A stretch of 47,678 bases of DNA from Alphaproteobacteria bacterium UBA830 (GTDB lineage: Bacteria > Pseudomonadota > Alphaproteobacteria > MPNO01 > UBA830). The notes under the pieces are model-generated. The model ran no database searches, was not told the origin of the DNA, and saw only the letters and a program-made list of their open reading frames with translations. Shown piece by piece: positions 24,948-32,421 of this stretch (positions are counted from its first letter, which is position 1; each line of letters starts with the position of its first letter). A program made the translations under genes and the position numbers. Where the stretch lies: NCBI GenBank assembly GCA_905181725.1, contig CAJIYX010000060.1, positions 1-47,678 of the forward strand, read 5' to 3'.

Positions 24948-25030
24948 TTGTCACTCCGGCCTTGTGCCGGGGCCCAGTTTTGCGGCAATGTATTGTCGGA
25001 CTGGATCCCGGCATAAGGCCGGGATGACAA
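24948..25030. repeat. Alphaproteobacterial inverted intergenic repeat
   Basis: Two arms of about 30 bp, the left beginning TTGTCACTCCGGCC and the right ending GGCCGGGATGACAA, are near-perfect reverse complements around about 23 bp. Each arm also contains an internal CCGG-rich hairpin. This GTCATCCCGG-type element is common between alphaproteobacterial genes. It lies between convergent genes and could stop transcription both ways. Confidence 0.7.
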
Positions 25031-25053
25031 TGTATGTGTCGTCCATCGTTGCG

Positions 25054-25971
25054 CTAACGCCCCCGCCTGAGCAACCGTCCGTCAAACGCCGCGAGTCCGA
25101 CGCCGATACACACCAAACCGCCGGCATGCCGGAGCAGCAGTGTTTCATCCAGAATGAAAATGCCCAGGGTCAGCGCGCTCACCGGTATGAGAAACGTGAC
25201 CAGCATCAGGTTAGTGGCGCCCGCCGTCGCGAGGATGCGGAAGAAGATGACATAGGCGAGGGCCGTAGACAGCGAGGCGAGGGCGACGATAGCCAGAACG
25301 CTATCGATGCCGGGGACCGGGAGCGTCCAGGGCTCGTCGATCAGCAGGGCGATCGGTATGAGGATGATGGTTGAGACGATCAGCTGGCCCGTCGATGTAG
25401 CCAGCGGTGACATCCCCATTTTCTGAAAACGCCGCCCGTAAATCCCGCCAAGAGCGTAGGAGCAGGCTGCCGTGACGACTGCCAACTGCCCGAGGATGGC
25501 AATCTCAAACCCGGCGAGGGCATCGCCGCCGATCATCAGTACGACGCCCGCGAAGCTTGCGAAAATACCGATGAGTTTGGGGCCGTTGATTTTTTCGTCC
25601 GTGGTAGCAAAATGCGCAACGAGGACAGCGAACATCGGCGTAGTGGCGTTGAGGATCGCGGCGACGCCCGATGCGATTTGCGTCTGCCCCCAGACGATCA
25701 GGCAGAACGGAATGATGTTGTTGATCACTGACAGGCACAACAGCGACGACCACACGGCGCGGGTCCGAGGCAGGCGTGATCCCGTCACGACCATCACGGC
25801 AATTAGAATCGATGCTGCGATCGCGACCCGGAAGGCGACGATGGTAAAAGTCGGTAATTCGCGGACTGCGATTTCCTGAAAGAAGAACGTCCCGCCCCAA
25901 AGCACGGACAGCGCGGCCAGCAGCACCCATTCATAGCGCGTCATGCCGCTTTTTATCCCGTCAGCGCTCAT
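25054..25971 (-). CDS. EamA-family (DMT) transporter, copy 3
   Basis: The product has 305 residues and ten helices in two repeats: WVLLAALSVLWGGTFFFQEIA opens the first (as WVLLAALSVLWGG), FVIVWGQTQIASGVAAIL-like NATTPMFAVLVAHF is the typical loop, and VTFLIPVSALTLGIFILDE is in the second. GGAG lies about 11 bp before ATG 25971. It follows the citryl-CoA-lyase-like gene in the same direction with a 39-bp gap. It is more distant from the other two EamA proteins than they are from each other. Probably a metabolite exporter of unknown cargo. Confidence 0.87.
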   Translation of the reverse strand: MSADGIKSGMTRYEWVLLAALSVLWGGTFFFQEIAVRELPTFTIVAFRVAIAASILIAVMVVTGSRLPRTRAVWSSLLCLSVINNIIPFCLIVWGQTQIASGVAAILNATTPMFAVLVAHFATTDEKINGPKLIGIFASFAGVVLMIGGDALAGFEIAILGQLAVVTAACSYALGGIYGRRFQKMGMSPLATSTGQLIVSTIILIPIALLIDEPWTLPVPGIDSVLAIVALASLSTALAYVIFFRILATAGATNLMLVTFLIPVSALTLGIFILDETLLLRHAGGLVCIGVGLAAFDGRLLRRGR

Positions 25972-26010
25972 ATTCAGTTGCTCTCCGGTTCCCGCTGGTT
26001 GGTCATGATA

Positions 26011-26775
26011 CTAGTCGGGGTCGCGGTATTCGATGTTGTTGATGAATTCTACCACCGACGGCACGATCGGGTTTTCCATTTCCTCGCGGATATGGCCGAT
26101 GACCCCGGCGGCGCGGCCGACGGCGGCGACGGCGCGCATGGTTTCGACCGGGAAGTCGACCTCGCTCAGCACGGCACCGAGCGCGCCGGTGACGTTGAGC
26201 GTCAGCGGTTTGCCGCGGGCTTTCTCGATTTCCTCGGCGAGGATTTTGGCGAGCTCGATATATTCGCCTGTCGCGCCGCCTTCCATCGCGATCTGGAACA
26301 TGCGGTCGGCGCGCGGATCGGTTGGGAAGTAGTAGGGATGACCGTAGCCGGGAATGAATTTCTTTTCTTCCCTGAAACGTTTCACAACGCCGGCTGCCCA
26401 TTCGCGTTTGTCGCCGTCATGCGCCGCACCTTCCTTGAAGATCGCCCCGGCGCCGGCCATCGTGCCGGCGAACTTGTTGCCGACCATCATCGCGCCGGCA
26501 ATCATCGGCAGCTGAATGTCGTCGGGCAGGGAATCATGGACCATGCGGGCGACAAGCGCCGTCGGCGTGATGCCATGATCCATCAGGATCACCATGCAGG
26601 CATCGAACGTGCGGACATGGTTTTCCGGCAGATCGCGTCCCGTCACCAGCAGATAGAAAGTTTCGGCGAATGTTTTGACGCCGATGATCTCGGTCAGCAC
26701 GTCCTTGCCGCGCATGCGAAAACGTTTGGTGTCTGATGTCGGCGTGCCGATGCGGGTGAAAGGCTTGTCGGTCAT
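26011..26775 (-). CDS. Citryl-CoA-lyase-like protein (citrate synthase family)
   Basis: At 254 residues it is much shorter than citrate synthase (about 430) and has the size of citrate-synthase-fold proteins annotated citryl-CoA lyase. Visible are HGITPTALVARMVHDSLPDD, a glycine-rich AGAGAIF stretch, the IPGYGHPYYFPTDPRADRM active-site region and the C-terminal VIGHIREEMENP. It would act on a citryl-CoA-like or other 3-hydroxy-dicarboxyl-CoA thioester. The matching CoA ligase (citryl-CoA synthetase) is not here, but a CoA-transferase gene is at 23716. It is divergent from the amidohydrolase at 26904 and precedes an EamA gene. Confidence 0.75.
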   Translation of the reverse strand: MTDKPFTRIGTPTSDTKRFRMRGKDVLTEIIGVKTFAETFYLLVTGRDLPENHVRTFDACMVILMDHGITPTALVARMVHDSLPDDIQLPMIAGAMMVGNKFAGTMAGAGAIFKEGAAHDGDKREWAAGVVKRFREEKKFIPGYGHPYYFPTDPRADRMFQIAMEGGATGEYIELAKILAEEIEKARGKPLTLNVTGALGAVLSEVDFPVETMRAVAAVGRAAGVIGHIREEMENPIVPSVVEFINNIEYRDPD

Positions 26776-26903
26776 GGTGGCGCTCCCTGAATTTGTCCCG
26801 GGAGCAGCCTATGTCGCTTGGCGACGCGAATCCATTTCTTTGGTGAATGTCACTATTATGGCTACAATAAGGGTTCTAAGTATCACTATTGGAGGCGGGG
26901 TTG

Positions 26904-28145
26904 ATGGAACTCCCCACAGGTAACGAACGTTATTTTCGGATGAGTGTCGAAGAGTTCGACACGGAAAAGTTGCTGACAAACGCTTCGCGCCAGCGCGACC
27001 AGCGCGGTTTTGATGATGTTCTGATCATCGATGTCGATGCGCATCATTACGAAACTGAATCGATGATCGAAATCGTCGAGTTCATTGAGGACCCGGTGCT
27101 GCGCCAGCTTGCGCGGTCAGCCCAGCAGATCACCCATCGTGGGTCGATGTTCACGCTCGGCCGCGTCGGTTACCAGGATATCGGTGGCCGGGTGACGCGA
27201 TATCCTCTTCGTGGTCTCGAAGAAACGCCCGATGACGACAAACACCGCGACGTACACCTCAGCCATCGCTGGATGGACGCGTTGGGCGTCGATTATGCCT
27301 GTGTGTTTCCGACGCCGATGCTGGGGCTCGCGATGCACCCGCAGCCGGATGTCGAAGTCTGCCTCGCGCGGGCCTATAATCGCTGGCTCGTTGAAAAGGT
27401 TCTGCCCGGTTCGCCGCGCATGAAATCGATGCTGTATCTGCCGTTTAATGACCCGGCTGCGGCGCTTAAAATCGTTGAGGATTTCGGCGATGCGGAGGGC
27501 GTGATCGGTTTCATGGTCACATCGGTGCGTCATCGTCCGGTGCATCATAACGATTACATGAAAATCTATTCGGCCATTCAGGAGCGTGGCCTGCCGATCG
27601 GGTTCCATTCCGGTTTCAACTGGGACGATCCCATGTTCCGCACCTGTAACCGTTTCCTTGCGGTGCATGCACTGGGCTTTACCTGGTACAATATCGTGCA
27701 TTGCACGAACTGGGTACTGAACGGCATGAACGAGCGGTTCCCGGATTTGCCGGTCATCTGGATCGAGTCGGGAATCTCTTGGATTCCGTTCCTGATGCAG
27801 CGTCTCGATACGCAGTACAGAATGCGGTCATCCGAATGTCCGCTGCTCAGAAAGCTGCCGAGCGATTACATGCGCGATATGTTTTACACGACGCAGCCGA
27901 TGGAGATGCCGGACGACATGGACCTGCTCGAAGGAACCTTCAAGGCCATGAACGCCGAGACCCAACTGCTTTGGTCATCGGATTATCCGCACTGGGACAT
28001 GGATATTCCGAGCGTTATCTGGGACCTGCCTTTTATCGACGAGGCGGCGAAGCGGAATATTCTGGGTGAAACTGCACAAAAGATTTTCAATCTGGATGTG
28101 AGTGCACGACACCCGAACCATTCGACGGCCGTCGCCGCCGAGTGA
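26904..28145 (+). CDS. Amidohydrolase-2 family protein, copy A
   Basis: From ATG 26904 (GGAGG seven bases upstream; the TTG at 26889 would contain the ribosome site) the protein has 413 residues. The metal-binding start reads LIIDVDAHHYE, a D-x-D-x-H-H variant of the usual DxHxH. Other motifs are PIGFHSGFNWDD, the Glu/Ser region VIWIESGISWIPFLMQRLD, and the Asp in LLWSSDYPHWDMD. It is paralogous to the gene truncated at the window end (47144), with the same MSVxEFDTxKLL and RQRDQRGFD opening. Likely a cytoplasmic hydrolase or decarboxylase acting on a ring-derived acid. The TTT transporter gene follows in the same direction. Confidence 0.85.
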   Translation: MELPTGNERYFRMSVEEFDTEKLLTNASRQRDQRGFDDVLIIDVDAHHYETESMIEIVEFIEDPVLRQLARSAQQITHRGSMFTLGRVGYQDIGGRVTRYPLRGLEETPDDDKHRDVHLSHRWMDALGVDYACVFPTPMLGLAMHPQPDVEVCLARAYNRWLVEKVLPGSPRMKSMLYLPFNDPAAALKIVEDFGDAEGVIGFMVTSVRHRPVHHNDYMKIYSAIQERGLPIGFHSGFNWDDPMFRTCNRFLAVHALGFTWYNIVHCTNWVLNGMNERFPDLPVIWIESGISWIPFLMQRLDTQYRMRSSECPLLRKLPSDYMRDMFYTTQPMEMPDDMDLLEGTFKAMNAETQLLWSSDYPHWDMDIPSVIWDLPFIDEAAKRNILGETAQKIFNLDVSARHPNHSTAVAAE

Positions 28146-28180
28146 GCTGATCTGGAAATGTTGATTATGTGGCCAACTGC

Positions 28181-28230
28181 TTGACAGTAAAGGGCGGTCT
28201 GGTACCACTGACACCATACGCATGCGTACG
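28181..28230 (+). promoter_or_regulatory. Promoter/operator region of the TctAB fusion gene
   Basis: A consensus -35 box TTGACA is at 28181-28186; no good -10 is seen at 16-18 bp spacing. A perfect palindrome TGGTACCA follows at 28200-28207. The inverted repeat CATACG-CATG-CGTACG occupies 28215-28230, 51 bp before the start codon. A similar ATACG-N4-CGTAT repeat lies at 32324-32337, on the other side of the TetR gene, so both may be sites for that regulator. Confidence 0.45.
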
Positions 28231-28281
28231 TTAATAGAATACTTCAAAGGTCGATCATAATGGCCTTACAGGGAGCGTAAG

Positions 28282-30420
28282 ATGGAAGTTGATATGTTGG
28301 GAAGCGCCATACTGGCGTTCCAAAACATGGCTAATCTGGAGAGACTCGGATTTCTCTCCTTCGGGGTTTTAATTGGTCTGGTACTCGGGGTTATTCCCGG
28401 TCTTGGCGGTCTTGTCGGCCTGTCATTGCTGTTGCCATTCACTTTCAACATGGATCCTTACACCGCGTTGGCCTTTATGATGGGCCTGCAGGCGGTTGTT
28501 GTTACGTCGGACACTATACCCGCCGTGCTCTTCGGGGTGCCGGGTACCGTGGGGTCAGCCGCGACGATCCTTGACGGTTATCCAATGGCACGAAAGGGCG
28601 AGGCTGGGCGCGCTTTTGGCGCCGCGTTCTCCGCGTCGGTGATTGGCGGGCTCTTTGGTGCTTTGCTGCTGGGTATCAGTGTGCCAGTCCTGCGGCCAAT
28701 CGTTCTTGAAATCGGTTCTCCAGAATTGCTGGCGATCTGTGTGTTCGGTCTGTCGCTTGTCGCCGTGCTGTCCGGTGGTTCCCCGCTCAAAGGCCTTGCG
28801 GGCGCCTGTATCGGCCTAATGGTTGCGACGGCGGGTGATGATCCGCAAACCGGGACGCTGCGCTGGACGTTCGATTCACTCTATTTGTGGGATGGGTTAC
28901 CGGTGGTGCCGTTGGCACTGGGGCTGTTTGCCATTCCAGAGCTCGCCGATATGGCGATCACCAAGCAATCGATCAATGTGAAGGATGAGGATAAACAGGA
29001 TGTCCGATTTGGGCAGATAGAGGGTATCAAGGATACCTTCCGAAACTGGTTCCTGGTTCTTAGATGCGCGTCGATCGGCTCTGCGCTTGGCGCTGTGCCG
29101 GGCATCGGCGCATCGGTGATTGATTGGATCGCCTATGGTCATGCGGCGCGGACCGAGAAGGGCGCGGCCGAGACGTTCGGTAAAGGCGACGTTCGCGGCG
29201 TGATCGCGTCTGAAGCATCCAACAATGCCAAAGAAGGCGGTGCGCTGGTACCGACGATTGCGTTCGGCGTACCGGGGTCTGCCTCGATGGCGCTGATCCT
29301 GGGGGCATTCCTGATCCACGGCCTTGTGCCCGGACCGGAAATGTTGACGACCCGGCTCGACGTCACCTACACCCTTGTGTGGTCGGTCGCGATCGCCAAT
29401 ATTCTGGGCGCGGGTATCTGCTTCACCTTTGCCAATCAGCTGGCCAAGGTTGCGCTTGTCCGTATTGGTGTTCTGGCGCCGGTTGTTCTGGCAATCACCT
29501 ATATCGGTGCGTTCCAGGGCTCCCGCCAGTGGGGCGATATCTACGCGCTTCTGCTGTTCGGCATCATCGGCTGGATAATGAAACGCCTGCGCTGGCCGCG
29601 GCCGCCGCTGATCCTTGGTTTCGTGCTCGGCGGTCTCGTCGAACGCTATATGTTCATCTCAACTGAACGTTACGGTGCAGATTGGTTGTGGATCTGGCGT
29701 GATTTCGGAGATGGCGACGTGCGGTTTACACCCTATGTGCCGATTATCTTCGCGGTAACGCTGTATGGCGTCCTGGCGCCGATCATCAAAGGGTATCGGT
29801 CGCGCGCGAAAGCGAATCAGGGATCGAGCAAGTTCGGTTTCCAGAAAGAGGCGGTCAATCCTGACCTGATCTTCGCAATGATCCTGTTTGCCCTGTTTGC
29901 GACTGCCTTTGGCATCGCCTCGACATGGGAATTCGGGGCCAGGTTGATCCCGCAGACAGTTGCCATCGCGGCAATGATCTTTATCGGCTGGCTTATTCTG
30001 TCTGCGTTGTTCGTGGCGCCTGGCGAGAAGGTTGTCGTGGATAATGACGGGATTCCCGGACGGGGCGAGGGCGGCACGGCACCTGTGCAGAGTGATGTCC
30101 ACTTCGACATCAGCGCGGATTATGGCGATCTGCCGGGTCCCGAGATCACCAAACGTGTCCTCAACTATTTCGGCTGGTTGTTTGCGTTCTTCGTCGCGGC
30201 TGCCGTTGTCGGGCTTCTGCCGGCGATGTTCCTGTTCATGGTCGGGTATATCAGGTTCGAGGGCAAAGAGAGCTGGAAGCTGACGCTGATGGTCTCCGGC
30301 GGTGTGTGGATTGTAGCCTACATGCTGTTCCACAAGCTGCTGGTGATCCCGTGGCCGCAGACGCTGGTCGGAGACTTGTTCCCCGTCGTGCGGACAATCC
30401 CGTGGCTCAATATGTTCTAA
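28282..30420 (+). CDS. Tripartite tricarboxylate transporter, TctA-TctB fusion
   Basis: The 712-residue protein begins as TctA: GVLIGLVLGVIPGLGGLVGL, DTIPAVLFGVPGTVGSAATILDGYP (in parts: AVLFGVPGTVGSA, LDGYPMARKG), and the second repeat AVPGIGASVIDWIAYGHA and PTIAFGVPGSASMAL. TctA alone is about 500 residues. From about 525 a further 190 residues with four helices resemble TctB (LIPQTVAIAAMIFIGWLILSA; FGWLFAFFVAAAVVGLLPA, given in part). So both membrane subunits are in one polypeptide. GGGAG precedes the ATG. The binding protein TctC is convergent just downstream. Carboxylate uptake is expected; the ligand is unknown. Confidence 0.9.
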   Translation: MEVDMLGSAILAFQNMANLERLGFLSFGVLIGLVLGVIPGLGGLVGLSLLLPFTFNMDPYTALAFMMGLQAVVVTSDTIPAVLFGVPGTVGSAATILDGYPMARKGEAGRAFGAAFSASVIGGLFGALLLGISVPVLRPIVLEIGSPELLAICVFGLSLVAVLSGGSPLKGLAGACIGLMVATAGDDPQTGTLRWTFDSLYLWDGLPVVPLALGLFAIPELADMAITKQSINVKDEDKQDVRFGQIEGIKDTFRNWFLVLRCASIGSALGAVPGIGASVIDWIAYGHAARTEKGAAETFGKGDVRGVIASEASNNAKEGGALVPTIAFGVPGSASMALILGAFLIHGLVPGPEMLTTRLDVTYTLVWSVAIANILGAGICFTFANQLAKVALVRIGVLAPVVLAITYIGAFQGSRQWGDIYALLLFGIIGWIMKRLRWPRPPLILGFVLGGLVERYMFISTERYGADWLWIWRDFGDGDVRFTPYVPIIFAVTLYGVLAPIIKGYRSRAKANQGSSKFGFQKEAVNPDLIFAMILFALFATAFGIASTWEFGARLIPQTVAIAAMIFIGWLILSALFVAPGEKVVVDNDGIPGRGEGGTAPVQSDVHFDISADYGDLPGPEITKRVLNYFGWLFAFFVAAAVVGLLPAMFLFMVGYIRFEGKESWKLTLMVSGGVWIVAYMLFHKLLVIPWPQTLVGDLFPVVRTIPWLNMF

Positions 30421-30441
30421 CCGGCCTCGACCGGACACAAA

Positions 30442-30475
30442 AAAACACCCCGTAGCGGAAGCTCCGGGGTGTTTT
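30442..30475. terminator. Bidirectional Rho-independent terminator
   Basis: AAAACACCCCG (30442-30452) pairs perfectly with CGGGGTGTTTT (30465-30475), with an inner AGC/GCT stem capped by GGAA. A-rich and T-rich flanks give a U-tract in both directions. It lies between the convergent TctAB (+) and TctC (-) genes. Confidence 0.9.
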
Positions 30476-30495
30476 CGTATTCGGAATAGTCCGGC

Positions 30496-31518
30496 TTATT
30501 TGAAGCCGAATACCTTCTTCAGCTTTGCGATCGTCTCCGGAGGCGTCTTGTAGACAGCGGCGACGATCTTATCGAGCTCTTCGCCGGAAACTGGTTGGAC
30601 TGGTGCTTTACGCTTGGTGGCATCGGCGACGAATGCCGGATCGCGGAGCATTGCCTGGAATGCCTTGCGCAGTGCCGTTGCACGATCTTTCGGCACTTCG
30701 GGGGAGACCCAGAAGCCCATGCCGACGCGCGGTGCGACTTCGAGGAAGCGGACCATTGCCTTGTGCTCGTCGGTTTTAGCAAGATCGATCATCTTCGGCA
30801 GGTTCGGCAGTTCCTTGATGTTGCCGCCATAGCTGACGATGTGCTTCAACTTTCCTTCTGAAAGCCAGGCGGCCTTTGCGGCGGTCCAACCAGACCAGTA
30901 GTTCATCCGTCCGTGAACTTCGCTGCCTTCCATCGCCTTGTTGATCTTCGCGCCGCCTTTATAGCCTTTGACGACCTTGAACTTCGTGCCGGCAATGTGG
31001 TTCATCAGCGTTGGCGCGAGATAGGTTTCCGACCCAAGTCCGGTCGAGCCCATGATCGATTGTTTCTTCTGTGCGCTGGCGAGATCGGAAACCGGCGCGG
31101 TGTGCCAGACCGACAGCACGGCGGGCCGGGGTGCAATAGAACCGAGCCACTGGAACTTTGACGCATCGAACTTCATGTCGCGAAGGAGCGGTGCGAGAAC
31201 CGAGGGCGCAAGCGCTTCAGCGATGTAGGTGCCGTCCTTAGGCGCGGCGTTATAGGCAAAGGCTGCACCTTTGGTGCCGCCGCCGCCGGGACGTGACTGA
31301 ATGATCACGGTCGGGTTACCGGGAATGTGCTTGCCCAGATGCTCGGTCGTCAGCCGGCCGTAAAGGCCGAGCGTTGCGCCAAGGCCCGACGGCACCATGA
31401 CGGTGACGGTTTTACCCTTGTAGAAGTCGGAAATCGCGTCGGCTGATACCGGTAGAGCAAGTCCGAGGACTGCTACCGCGGGCAATACGGCGAGTGTTCT
31501 ATTAAAGTTCGTCGACAT
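30496..31518 (-). CDS. tctC: TctC/Bug-family periplasmic binding protein
   Basis: The 340-residue protein has a signal peptide (NRTLAVLPAVAVLGLALPVSA, cleaved near residue 26). The mature part has the family segment FYKGKTVTVMVPSGLGATLGL (in part) and the conserved IQSRPGGGGTKGA loop, then TGLGSET and the C-terminal lobe with PEVPKDRATALRKAF. It would capture a carboxylate for the TctAB fusion encoded convergently beyond the terminator. It is divergent from a TetR gene. Bug proteins bind varied carboxylates and aromatic acids, so the ligand stays open. Confidence 0.92.
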   Translation of the reverse strand: MSTNFNRTLAVLPAVAVLGLALPVSADAISDFYKGKTVTVMVPSGLGATLGLYGRLTTEHLGKHIPGNPTVIIQSRPGGGGTKGAAFAYNAAPKDGTYIAEALAPSVLAPLLRDMKFDASKFQWLGSIAPRPAVLSVWHTAPVSDLASAQKKQSIMGSTGLGSETYLAPTLMNHIAGTKFKVVKGYKGGAKINKAMEGSEVHGRMNYWSGWTAAKAAWLSEGKLKHIVSYGGNIKELPNLPKMIDLAKTDEHKAMVRFLEVAPRVGMGFWVSPEVPKDRATALRKAFQAMLRDPAFVADATKRKAPVQPVSGEELDKIVAAVYKTPPETIAKLKKVFGFK

Positions 31519-31674
31519 GAAGTTTCTCCCTTGTTGATTTTTTATTCGTATCGCCGTTGAAGCTTAGACGCCGAAGTTTCAATTTAAAAGGGTGGAGCGA
31601 AAATCAGAATCTCTTGAATATATCGGTTGATATCGCTCTGCATTGGCGGCAATCATGCGCTCAGAGGAGACGTC

Positions 31675-32274
31675 ATGGCTGAATCTGCCCCATTGCCTGC
31701 CGCCAATGTGCGGCGAAAAACAACCGAAAGTCTGACCCGGGATGACTGGATCTCGGGCGCGTGGGACATGCTGGGCGTATACGGGCTGGATGGCGTTCGG
31801 GTTGAACCGCTGGCGCGCCGCCTTGGCGTTACCAAAGGCAGTTTTTACTGGCATTTCAAAGATCGTCAGCAACTGGTTGAGGCGTTGCTCGACCGCTGGT
31901 TCTTGATCTGGGACGGTCAGATGTCGCCGCGTATGGAGCAGGCCGCTGATCCGGCGGACAGGGTCTGGGCGCTTTTTGAGAGTGTTGTGGGCCGGGTGAC
32001 GCGCGGCCAGACGGTATCGCTGCGGATGTTGTCACACAGCGATGCGGACGTCGCCCGCCGGATCGAGGAGCGCGACGCCCAAAGGCTCGCATTCTTAATG
32101 GAGCAGCTTGTTGCCATCGGGTTTTCTTCGGATGAGGCGCGGGTGCGCGGACAGGTCTATCAGACGATCATGACGGGCGAATACCTGCGGAGTGGTGGTC
32201 TGCCGCTGGAAGAGCGGATCGCGCGGGCACGCAGCTATCATCTTATGTTGTCTTCTCCCAACCCACATAGTTAG
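31675..32274 (+). CDS. TetR-family transcriptional regulator
   Basis: From ATG 31675 (AGAGGAGA just upstream; the upstream TTG 31627 has none) the protein has 199 residues. The DNA-binding domain covers about residues 18-65: WISGAWDMLGVYGLDGVRVE (helix 1), VEPLARRLGVTKGSFYWHFK (helix-turn-helix), DRQQLVEALLDRW (helix 4). The C-terminal ligand domain is not diagnostic. It sits between the divergent TctC gene and the UbiD operon. ATACG-N4-CGTA inverted repeats before the TctAB gene and before the first UbiD gene are candidate sites. A small ATATC-N4-GATAT repeat (31620-31633) upstream of its own start may be autoregulatory. Confidence 0.92.
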   Translation: MAESAPLPAANVRRKTTESLTRDDWISGAWDMLGVYGLDGVRVEPLARRLGVTKGSFYWHFKDRQQLVEALLDRWFLIWDGQMSPRMEQAADPADRVWALFESVVGRVTRGQTVSLRMLSHSDADVARRIEERDAQRLAFLMEQLVAIGFSSDEARVRGQVYQTIMTGEYLRSGGLPLEERIARARSYHLMLSSPNPHS

Positions 32275-32321
32275 AGCAGATTACAAGGGGTTTCCTGCAC
32301 CCGATGTTTGTCTGTCTCACT

Positions 32322-32339
32322 CCATACGGTGGCGTATTG
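32322..32339. promoter_or_regulatory. Palindromic operator candidate before the UbiD genes
   Basis: A perfect inverted repeat ATACG-GTGG-CGTAT (32324-32337), with matching outer bases C32322 and G32339, lies 83 bp before the first UbiD start. It matches the repeat at 28215-28230 upstream of the TctAB gene. The TetR gene ends 48 bp before it. The ATACG/CGTAT arm pattern and spacing fit a TetR dimer. Confidence 0.45.
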
Positions 32340-32421
32340 AAACACCCAATCCGAGGGCGTAAACTCCGCGCCGATACGCTCGGCCGATCCGGGCGTCTTT
32401 CTAACTCAGCGGTGGCGAATA

